Shown here in pieces: positions 7,588 through 13,360 of a stretch of 13,360 nucleotides of DNA (its first letter is position 1; each line of letters starts with the position of its first letter). The notes below the pieces were generated by a model that did no database searches, was not told the DNA's origin, and was given only the letters and a program-made list of their open reading frames with translations. The position numbers and the translations under genes were made by a program. Location: positions 4,236 to 17,595 of the forward strand of contig NW_003157269.1 in the NCBI RefSeq assembly GCF_000003605.2, read 5' to 3'. This stretch comes from Saccoglossus kowalevskii. Its lineage: Eukaryota > Hemichordata > Enteropneusta > Harrimaniidae.

Positions 7588-8107
7588 GTGACGACATCAT
7601 TCTTCCAAACTCATGGCATATTCAGTATTATTTACAAATGACTAAAGTATCCAACATTCTCATGTAAAGGGTTAACCATTACTAATTAAATCGGGAAAGT
7701 CGTCACCTGCGCATGCGTCAAATGGCCATAGCGTGTCATTGTGTGTTGTTATCGTCGCTTGGGACCTTGCTTGGGACTGAATTCCTGCGCGTGCGCAGGT
7801 GACGACCCTCCTGCTTTAAACGTGATATTACAATCAAATGTGAATCATTTGTCCTCTTTCTTTAGCTAAATCTTCAGTTCTAGGCTGCTGTTGGTGGACA
7901 CATTTGTTTTACTGCATTAACAATTCTAGTAATCGTCAGATCCTGGACACCATAGTTTTTGGGACAGGAATCCTAGTACTCCATTCACCAATATTTCAAG
8001 TTGTCACGTGACATATATTGACCGATTCACATCTTATTATTTGGATGTACTGTATTACGACCAGTGTTACAATATCAATTTATTTGTAATATGTTTATAT
8101 TTGGTAG
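7588..8107 (+). other. Inferred last intron of the LRR gene (520 nt), or 3' UTR if retained
   Basis: It is bounded by AAG|GTGACG and TTTATATTTGGTAG. If not removed, translation continues 26 codons (including NSWHIQYYLQMTKV) to the TAA at 7665. It holds the fold-back element at 7686-7819 and a CACGTG at 8005-8010 (GTCACGTGAC). No AATAAA follows the 7667 stop within this interval, which argues against 7667 being the usual end. Confidence 0.5.
7686..7819. mobile_element. 134-bp fold-back with TTAA ends, MITE-like
   Basis: A 19-base arm GTCGTCACCTGCGCATGCG (7699-7717) is matched by its reverse complement at 7788-7806 with one mismatch. Pairing extends outward with lower identity, about 27 of 32 positions in total, and ends in TTAA on both sides (7686-7689 and 7816-7819). 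TTAA is the target site of piggyBac-type elements, and a short non-coding inverted-repeat element fits a MITE. The CCC usually found at piggyBac ends is absent, so the superfamily is uncertain. It is GC- and CpG-richer than its surroundings. It sits just after the retained-frame stop of the leucine-rich-repeat gene. Confidence 0.55.
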
Positions 8108-8178
8108 CTTTGGAGGACTCCGACGTTATGACTGAAGATGACATGGTTTCAGTCGGCGAAGCAACTGCGTCACAGTGA
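8108..8178 (+). CDS. Inferred terminal exon of the LRR gene (acidic tail)
   Basis: After the acceptor TTTATATTTGGTAG, the frame entered with one base carried over reads LEDSDVMTEDDMVSVGEAT, then ASQ and TGA at 8176-8178. The other two frames stop within about ten codons. Joined to 7587 the junction codon is GCT (Ala) and the tail becomes SENQ-A-LEDSDVM. It is rich in Asp and Glu with Ser/Thr followed by acidic residues, a casein-kinase-2-like pattern. The phase match, open frame and acidic composition favour a genuine last exon. The acceptor's pyrimidine tract is modest, so retention could make a second isoform. A poly(A) signal is found at 8827. Confidence 0.55.
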
Positions 8179-8826
8179 GATAGCCGAGGCAGAGTCGACC
8201 GGGTTTAGTATTACCACAGTACATGTTAATTATTTCATGGGTTGACATGAACGAACAGAGGAAAAGAGTAATACTACGTGAACAATAATGTATTTTGGGG
8301 GTGGGGTGGAGAGGGCGGCGTCTAACATTTAAATTTCCTAAATTAACATCTAAGTGTCGGAATATTATTCACGATCCTGATTGCAAGTATGATGACTGTG
8401 TATATAGAGGGCGCTGTATCATAATAGTCATCTTCCAGTTATGCAACCGCGATGCGACACGTGACGTATTCGTATAGGTTGTCGGATATTTGTGGGAAAT
8501 AATTCAACTATAACTATGTACTAATAATACCACGTGACTAATACGTACTACTACGTCATGGATTGAGATCTTATCCGAAAACAAAATGTATAAATGTATA
8601 GCGGCATGAATGACTATGAGCAAAGCAGCGCATTGAGGGCGCTATCAGGTGTAACCATAGCATTACGAATACAATCATTACGTGAACCAAAGATTATAAC
8701 ATTTCGATGTATAAATATTTATAATTTTATGATCGTTTCATATTTATATATTGATTTCAGGATGAATATATTACATATTTATTATTCTATGTTATTATAA
8801 TATATCTGTGTTATTATTTGTTTATA

Positions 8827-8832
8827 AATAAA
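8827..8832 (+). terminator. Candidate poly(A) signal for the LRR gene
   Basis: AATAAA within TTTATAAATAAATATT is the first canonical plus-strand signal after the inferred stop at 8178. It would give a 3' UTR of about 650-680 bases. The surrounding block is very AT-rich, so chance occurrence is possible. Confidence 0.3.
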
Positions 8833-9357
8833 TATTAATTTGAATTGCATTAAACATAAATAATACAATTCCGGTTCTTTGTATTTATTTCAAGTGATAC
8901 GATTGGATCTATAGTTGTTATATTGTACCACAGTCCCTGATGGACTGTGATTGTACACATTATGGGTATATTAAATACAAGGAGCATGTGAAGCAGGTAG
9001 ACAGAGCTACGTCACGATTACAGTCGTTGCTAGGACGAATCATAAACAAGAACAGACAATGATTTTTCAGATTAACAATATTCCATTGTTGAAATTGACG
9101 TTCATCACAGACTTCTGTTTTGACGTTGTTGACTACGAATGACAAATGACGTTCTAATAAAATGAATAAATTGTTGCAACTTGTAATATTTCGGAATATG
9201 GATGTGTATCTTGCAATAATGTGTGTATACGGCATATAAGCATTGCAATTCCAGAGTTCTAATTGGCCAATTCAAGACAGCCATGGTAGAAATTTCGTTA
9301 GTTAGGAATATATATCCCGTCATGAATATGATTATACTAGGCTTTATGTGCTGCTTG

Positions 9358-9365
9358 TGACGTCA
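9358..9365. promoter_or_regulatory. CRE palindrome TGACGTCA
   Basis: This is a perfect CREB/ATF consensus octamer and the second in the window. No gene start is identified beside it. Confidence 0.3.
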
Positions 9366-9602
9366 GAGATTCGAATTGAACATGTCCGTTCTTAAAACTC
9401 GTGCGCCCTCACAGTTTCCTATAGGAGAAGAACTCAGAAAGAGGCTTATGGGTGAAGAACTTTTTCGGGGGAAGTCATAGAAAACCATTCTCAGTTCCTT
9501 TCTCACAGAAACCTGTACGAATGCCGTACTTATAAAAAAAAAAGGCCTATTTAACATGTGTTCACTACATCAAACGTTATTTCAGTTGAACCTGTCTTTT
9601 TG

Positions 9603-9690
9603 AGTCAGTGGCTTGATTACGTAACGGGAAGAGCGTCTGCATACAATGGCGATGCGAATTTGCCAAGTTGCGAGTTCAAATCTCGTATTC
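9603..9690 (+). other. tRNA-like sequence, candidate SINE head or tRNA pseudogene
   Basis: A T-arm is clear: stem GCGAG (9670-9674), loop TTCAAAT, stem CTCGT (9682-9686), with an internal-promoter B-box GTTCAAATC. Upstream, AGTGGCTTGATTACGTAACGG followed by GAAGAGCGTCTGCAT resembles a D-arm/A-box entering an anticodon arm. The anticodon-like stem TGCAT/ATGCG encloses nine rather than seven bases, and no acceptor stem pairs. A functional tRNA is therefore unlikely. The wording matches tRNA-derived SINE heads of invertebrates. No A-rich tail or target duplication was found downstream. Confidence 0.45.
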
Positions 9691-9779
9691 CATGTTTCTA
9701 TGTTCGTATACGTGCGTGTAATTTCGATAGTGGACAACAAAAAGACTTTTGCCTAAAGCTTTTAAATTAGAAATACAAG

Positions 9780-10458
9780 TCTAGTATATCATCTTTTGTA
9801 AAAATGTATTTTCAAAATAATGAGGTTTGCATTCATGGATTTCAATGTGATCCAGTGATATAAATGTAGTATGAAACCTACACATATAAGTACTAGGCCG
9901 GAACATGACAGGCTATCGGTACGGTTGTATCGGCTTCAATTTTAAATTCCTCTGAAAAGTACGTCGCTTTTTACAGCGATCCCACCCACCGGTCACATTT
10001 TGAGGTCAATCGTGTAAGTACTGTAGCTGTCAGTCAGTCCTGGAAATCATTATAATTAATTGTTGTAATTTAACAAAAATCCAATGCTTGCAAAAACAAT
10101 CTCCTCGTTCGCTTTTTCCTAAAACATCTAGATCTCATTGTAGTCAACTTTGACCTAGTAGTATAGTGACTTGTATTGGTACTACAATGATAACTGTCTC
10201 AATTTGAACACCTACGGTAATTCTTACACTCTGCTACAAGTCTAACCAGGTTATTCCCGTGCACCGCACAGGGGATCAGTTGCTGAAATATCGCCACCAA
10301 CGGTCTATCAAAAAAAAGCAGTGAAAAGTTTAGTAAAACTGGTTGACATACAGTAAGTTGTCGCACTGAATGATGGTCTACATGGGTCCCATACGATGTA
10401 TAAAGCGCAAGGAAAATAAATTGTTTTTTTTCACCGAAATTCGAACAGGTTAAGTGAA
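9780..10458. other. Intergenic region without a recognised gene
   Basis: Donor-like words occur at 10014 (GTGTAAGTACT) and 10351 (ACAGTAAGTTG), and there is an acceptor-like CTTTTTACAG at about 9976, but the segments between them are too short or closed to support exons. A GTTCGAATTTC word on the minus strand near 10437-10447 resembles a Pol III B-box beside the dispersed repeat copy B. Nothing else stands out. Confidence 0.35.
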
Positions 10459-10507
10459 ACCACAGGGATCCCAGGAACTATAATCAACTTTACGCACTCC
10501 CTATGAG
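10459..10507 (-). repeat. Dispersed 49-bp repeat, copy B
   Basis: The reverse complement of this segment matches 2316-2364 at 44 of 49 positions without gaps. The two copies lie 8.1 kb apart in opposite orientation. Flanking sequence is unrelated apart from nearby low-complexity DNA. Confidence 0.75.
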
Positions 10508-10745
10508 ACAACAAAAACAATGGAGAATTAATAATTAATATTTTAAACAATAAGGATGAAAACATTATAAATGATTTGTTTATATACGATATTATTTAAT
10601 TAAAAGTGAAATAATTAAACCAGCTGCTTTAGACAATACAAATCACCATTTTTTGTCTAGAAATTTGAGCGTTTTGTTTTGATTTTCCCCGTGTAGTTAG
10701 TGTTCGTTATTTTTCATATCTTTAGAATTTATTGTTTTTATTGTA
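10508..10745. other. AT-rich stretch before the stem-loop tail
   Basis: No open frame of note is present. If the stem-loop and pentamer tail at 10748-10846 are the 3' end of a non-LTR element, this may be its untranslated 3' region. I see no reverse-transcriptase motif. Confidence 0.25.
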
Positions 10746-10747
10746 AA

Positions 10748-10846
10748 ACCCTCAAATACGGGGTATGATAGCAATACAGGTTCAATTCTATTCTATTTGA
10801 TTCTATTCTATTCTATTCTATTCTATTCTATTCTATTCTATTCTAT
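10748..10846 (+). mobile_element. Possible 3' end of a non-LTR retroelement (stem-loop plus pentamer tail)
   Basis: A small hairpin (ACCC at 10748 pairing with GGGT at 10761-10764) is followed 21 bases later by a tract of TTCTA repeats. A 3' stem-loop followed by a short tandem tail is the usual end of several LINE clades (for example CR1/L2-like) and of SINEs that borrow it. No coding remnant is visible upstream, so this would be a severely 5'-truncated copy or a SINE. A plain microsatellite is the alternative. Confidence 0.35.
10786..10846 (+). repeat. TTCTA pentanucleotide microsatellite (12 units)
   Basis: Two TTCTA units, one variant unit (TTTGA at 10796-10800) and nine perfect units end at 10845. 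Confidence 0.95.
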
Positions 10847-10893
10847 CCGCCAGCGGAGCTCGGTAACAATGCATTCTGGATTTTTGACCTCTG

Positions 10894-10975
10894 TGACTCA
10901 GATTTAAATCGTGATATGTATTTACACAAATCAGAATCAATGTATACGCCTGTACCAACGTGTTACTATGGCAAT
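10894..10975 (+). promoter_or_regulatory. AP-1 and RFX X-box-like sites before the 11071 gene
   Basis: TGACTCA, the AP-1 consensus, lies at about 10895. GTTACTATGGCAAT at 10962-10975 matches the RFX consensus at 13 of 14 positions and lies about 96 bases before the ATG at 11071, a usual distance for X-boxes of ciliary genes. Both are motif matches only. Confidence 0.3.
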
Positions 10976-11070
10976 ACGTTCCACATGGCGAGGTGTAGAC
11001 GTGAACAAAATAAAATCCCATGATCCATTGCACGACTAAATTTATAACATTGAATGTAGACTCGAATAAA

Positions 11071-11140
11071 ATGGTAACAACGACGTTATTATATGTAGAT
11101 GCTATAGAATTCCTCTCAGTTTATTCCGATATGAAGCAAA
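11071..11140 (+). CDS. First coding exon of an unrecognised two-exon gene
   Basis: An ATG in strong context (AAAATGG) opens 23 codons plus one base (MVTTTLLYVDAIEFLSVYSD, then MKQ) and ends in a consensus donor, CAAA|GTAAGT. Reading on past the donor stays open to 11208, so splice use is inferred from the donor and from the second exon. The one base carried out fits the acceptor at 11309 (GTGCCATACAG), giving a 169-base intron. The acceptor at 11259 (GATTTTCTTAG) is also good but would cause a stop after two codons. No family recognised. Confidence 0.35.
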
Positions 11141-11182
11141 GTAAGTCGTCATCGCGTGGGACCCACATCGAACCATGTATAT

Positions 11183-11249
11183 CACGTGACGGAATCGTCA
11201 CTAACTAATTTAATGAGTGTTATAAATTTATAAGTTATAAGATCACGTG
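11183..11249. promoter_or_regulatory. Two CACGTGA E-boxes inside the inferred intron
   Basis: TCACGTGAC at 11182 and TCACGTGAT at 11243 are 61 bases apart. They lie in the inferred 169-base intron, or, if transcription starts at the second segment, in its promoter. Confidence 0.3.
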
Positions 11250-11309
11250 ATTTTCTTAGAAGCGTAAGGCAAGATACTAGCTTCGTTTTCGTGCCATTGT
11301 GCCATACAG

Positions 11310-11653
11310 TTGATATCGTATTGGGAAAGTTGAATAAATCCAATGTAAGAACCAATCAATGGGGAATTGACTTGATGGAAAGTCTTCGTACTTGCATACC
11401 AGTTCGATTAAAACGGAAACTACATTACGTTTGCGAGTCTACTGTAGTAAACAGTAATACAATGTACGGGTGGACAGGTAGGCTGACGTTTGACCTCGAT
11501 CTCTCCCCTGTGGGCGATGCAAATTACTCGAGACCTGCCACGATTGACATAGATAAGGAGACTGCTTCGGATCGGTGTCATGACATCCCACCATCTCCAT
11601 TCAGGCCGTATAAAAAGTACACAAACGAGTTTGGTACCGGCAACGATCACTGA
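11310..11653 (+). CDS. Second exon of the two-exon gene, or a standalone 92-aa frame
   Basis: Entered in phase 1 from 11140, the frame reads IDIVLGKLNKSNVRTNQWGI and continues to a TGA at 11651-11653, giving 137 residues in all. The C-terminal half is hydrophilic and proline-containing, with YGWTGRLTFDLDLSP, RPATIDIDKETASDRC and IPPSPFRPYKKYTNEFG. There is no signal or membrane segment. Base composition is less AT-rich than the flanks, as for coding DNA. If the upstream exon is wrong, an ATG at 11375 gives MESLRTCIPVRL and 92 residues. A GTAGGC donor at 11476 could truncate it. The upstream X-box hints at a ciliary protein, but no motif proves it. Confidence 0.38.
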
Positions 11654-12067
11654 AAAAAAACAAAAACATGTAAAGTCTGTCCGTTACCATGGATACGTGA
11701 ATTATTTACTGTCACGTTTCCCCCAAAAAGTCAGAATATTTATTGACTTTATAACGGAATGAGTACAATAGAACTGAGTGTAACGTAAAGTTTATGATAT
11801 TGACTTAGTTGGGAGAACGGTCAACTTTAAATGCTTGTCTTTTCCCAATTCTTTGTATACTTTGATTTGATTCAAACTATAGAATCTGGCGACTCCCGCT
11901 CACCATTCTTTGTCAGTGTGTTCTTTTCTCGTTTCTATTTTCAATTAACAACAATCGTTTGTGTGATTGCAATATGAATAGTGATTGCCCAGTCTAGGTC
12001 ACGCGGTGGTTGATGAGTGTTGACAACGCATACTGTGGTGTGCGTACACACACAACGCCACATTACT
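11654..12067. other. Intergenic and presumed promoter of the 12068 gene
   Basis: No gene is seen. GTTACCATGGATAC at 11683-11696 is an RFX-like match (13 of 14). The last 80 bases are CpG-richer (GGTCACGCGG, TGTGCGTACACACAC) and end in the start context of the next exon. No TATA box is obvious. Confidence 0.35.
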
Positions 12068-12110
12068 ATGGGATTCAGCAGCAGGTTTGTCAACTGTGCT
12101 TTAATAACAG
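12068..12110 (+). CDS. First coding exon of an unrecognised gene (partial)
   Basis: An ATG with A at -3 and G at +4 opens 14 codons plus one base, MGFSSRFVNCALIT, and ends at an excellent donor, CAG|GTGAGTTAC, at 12111. The short, Gly-second, Cys-containing N-terminus running into hydrophobic residues is compatible with a membrane protein such as a tetraspanin, but 14 residues cannot decide. The remaining exons must lie beyond 13360, since no continuing open exon with a good acceptor is seen in 12111-12912. Confidence 0.42.
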
Positions 12111-12912
12111 GTGAGTTACTGATGCATTGTAGTTATTGTACATTTTAGTACAATTATACAAGGGTATTGTCAGATAATGAACGAAACCCTCGACTAAATT
12201 CCAAATATATTACCGTTATACTGTGAGTCGTCTCTGTGAGTACCTCTTGGCGCCATCACTGTGAATTTGGTTCATGAAGAATCAACATCAATGTCAGATG
12301 ACATCGTGGATCATATACAAATTGGTAAAACAAAATAAACCCACCGTGATGATTACTAAAAAGGATTTAGTAACCGTACATGAGTGAACTATCGATAATA
12401 AAATGAAATAGCGCCCTGGTTGTAAGACACACAAGTTTGGCATTTTAAACTGTTTGCATTGTGGGTGGGAGTACACAGTGACTCTGACGCTGACAAAAAT
12501 GTGCACCAATGTAGGGACCATTCTCATACAGAAGGAAATCTGTTAAATGACCAAACTACATTACACGTATATAAATTGATATTGAGTTTGAACAGTCATT
12601 AAAGTTAAACAGAATAAGATCCATCGTATGATGGTAACTCGAAAGGTCACTTAGAACAGTGCTAACATCGATCAGTATGCCATTTTAAGGTCTTACTAGT
12701 ATTTGTCTTATATAATGTGTTGAATTGTTACGTGATTTGATTATGGCTGACTTGAAAAGCAACCGCTTTTAAGCTTTAAGAAATTTATATATTTAATATG
12801 TTGTAACAGGTTGTCATAGTAATATGTTGTTAGCATAACTATACATGGCATGAGCTTAAAATGGCGAAATGTACACGAGGAGGTGGGTGTGGTTATGTTA
12901 TATCATTGTATA
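12111..12912 (+). other. Inferred first intron of the 12068 gene (5' part)
   Basis: No exon is supported. It contains AGGGCGCT on the minus strand at 12410-12417, an RFX-like GTTGTCATAGTAAT at 12810, and a 22-codon frame from an ATG at 12861 that runs into the minisatellite. The minus-strand frame at 12294-12527 lacks splice or promoter support. Confidence 0.35.
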
Positions 12913-13360
12913 GTTTCATGCTTAAGTGAAAGCTGATGACCTGTATAGCGTTTATTGTACAGTGTCGTGCTTACGCGAGGGCTGTTGACTTCTATTGCTG
13001 TTATTGTGCAGTGTCGTGCTTATGTGAGGGCTGTTGACTTGCATTGCTGTTATTGTACAGTGTCGTGCTTATGTGAGGGCTGTTGACTTGTATTGCTGTT
13101 ATTGTACAGTGTCGTGCTTATGTGAGGGCTGTTGACTTGCATTGCTGTTATTGTACAGGTGTCGTGCTTATGTGAGGGCTGTTGACTTGTATTGCTGTTA
13201 TTGTACGGTGTCGTGCTTATGTGAGGGCTGTTGACTTGTATTGCTGTTATTGTACAGTTGTCGTGCTTATGTGAGGGCTGTTGACTTGCATTGCTGTTAT
13301 TGTACAGTGTCGTGCTTATGTGAGGGCTGTTGACTTGTATTGCTGTTATTGTACAGTGTC
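12913..13360 (+). repeat. 49-bp minisatellite, at least nine units, running off the window
   Basis: Units start at 12913 (diverged), 12962, 13011, 13060, 13109, 13158, 13208, 13257 and 13307, and a further unit begins at 13356. The consensus includes GTGTCGTGCTTATGTGAGGG, CTGTTGACTTG and ATTGCTGTTATTGTACA. Seven units are 49 bases; those at 13158 and 13257 carry one extra base near the start (GG and TT). Divergence is concentrated at the left edge and the inner units are nearly identical, as expected if the array grows or homogenises from the interior. Every frame contains stops, so it is not coding. Confidence 0.95.

Larger units (their letters stand above)
8179..9594. other. 3' UTR candidate and intergenic DNA
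   Basis: No supported gene is seen. The first 650 bases could be the 3' UTR of the leucine-rich-repeat gene up to AATAAA at 8827. The region contains CACGTG at 8458 and 8531, and AGGGCGC-type words at 8310, 8406, 8634 and 9403. It also has a very AT-rich block (about 8700-8870), a palindromic ATTGGCCAAT near 9262, and a CRE at 9358. A CCATGG at 9282 gives good start contexts on both strands, but the frames are 25 and 59 codons with no other support. Confidence 0.35.

Noticed and set aside
8606-8648. MNDYEQSSALRALS reading frame followed by CAG|GTGTAA
   Set aside because: The peptide looks protein-like, but the donor is weak, the start context is ordinary and no partner exon was found. It overlaps an AGGGCGC site.
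9105-9323. 59-codon minus-strand frame from a perfect ACCATGG, and a 25-codon plus frame from the same palindrome
   Set aside because: CCATGG gives a good context on both strands by symmetry. The peptides show no domain, and there is no poly(A) or splice support.
11260-11309. Using the strong acceptor at 11259 for the 11071 gene
   Set aside because: Joined to the exon ending at 11140, it gives a stop after two codons, so the weaker acceptor at 11309 is preferred for the coding model.
11420-11650. 76-codon minus-strand frame
   Set aside because: It lies opposite the better-supported plus-strand exon at 11310-11653 and has no promoter or splice evidence.
521-12823. Several RFX X-box-like matches (3487, 10962, 11683, 12810 at 13 of 14; 521 and 8651 weaker)
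   Set aside because: A rough composition estimate expects about two 13-of-14 matches, so four is not a convincing excess. Only the one before 11071 is noted for its position.
12913-13360. CRISPR-like array
   Set aside because: Units are contiguous 49-bp tandem copies with no variable spacers, in eukaryotic DNA.

Overview
The window looks like nuclear DNA of an invertebrate animal. It is AT-rich, has no operon or ribosome-binding-site architecture, and carries GT-AG splice signals at the ends of short open segments, a tRNA-like/SINE-like piece, a stem-loop plus pentamer tail of retrotransposon type, and a minisatellite. No gene identifies the phylum. A mollusc or other lophotrochozoan would fit, but that is a guess.

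The only gene with a recognisable family is on the + strand at 6222-8178. It encodes an intracellular protein made almost entirely of 18 leucine-rich repeats of the SHOC2/PIRL type. The uninterrupted frame runs 6228-7667, but a phase-matched donor (7588) and acceptor (8107) suggest that the normal mRNA skips 520 bases and ends in a short acidic tail encoded at 8108-8178. That intron holds a 134-bp fold-back with TTAA at both ends, which resembles a small piggyBac-like MITE.

Four other genes are proposed from splice signals, reading-frame phase and start context only, and none is recognised. (1) A minus-strand gene starts at 2717 with an acidic first exon, a TATA box in front and a 34-nt second exon at 1282-1249. 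(2) A minus-strand chain of up to four small exons (6088-6038, 5788-5726, 5630-5590, 4242-4043) has matching phases and a poly(A) signal on its stop codon; it lies antisense to the 5' flank of the leucine-rich-repeat gene. (3) A two-exon + strand gene at 11071-11653 encodes about 137 residues. (4) The first coding exon of a + strand gene at 12068-12110 has its remaining exons beyond the window. A possible single-exon tail-anchored miniprotein sits at 714-899.

Region by region: 1-655 is AT-rich intergenic DNA opening with a 22-bp tandem repeat. 656-2755 holds the miniprotein and gene 1, with a T-rich tract, a dispersed repeat and a fold-back inside the first intron. 2756-3860 is intergenic with a CRE and an RFX-like site. 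3861-8178 holds the leucine-rich-repeat gene, its possible 5' exon and antisense gene 2. 8179-10850 is intergenic, with a tRNA-like element, the second copy of the dispersed repeat and a retroelement-like tail. 10850-12110 holds genes 3 and 4. 12913-13360 is a 49-bp minisatellite that runs off the end, apparently inside the first intron of gene 4.

Two short words are more common than base composition predicts: CACGTG (8 copies, 7 followed by A) and AGGGCGC (6 copies). Both could be regulatory. No CRISPR array, rRNA gene, intact transposase or reverse transcriptase was seen.
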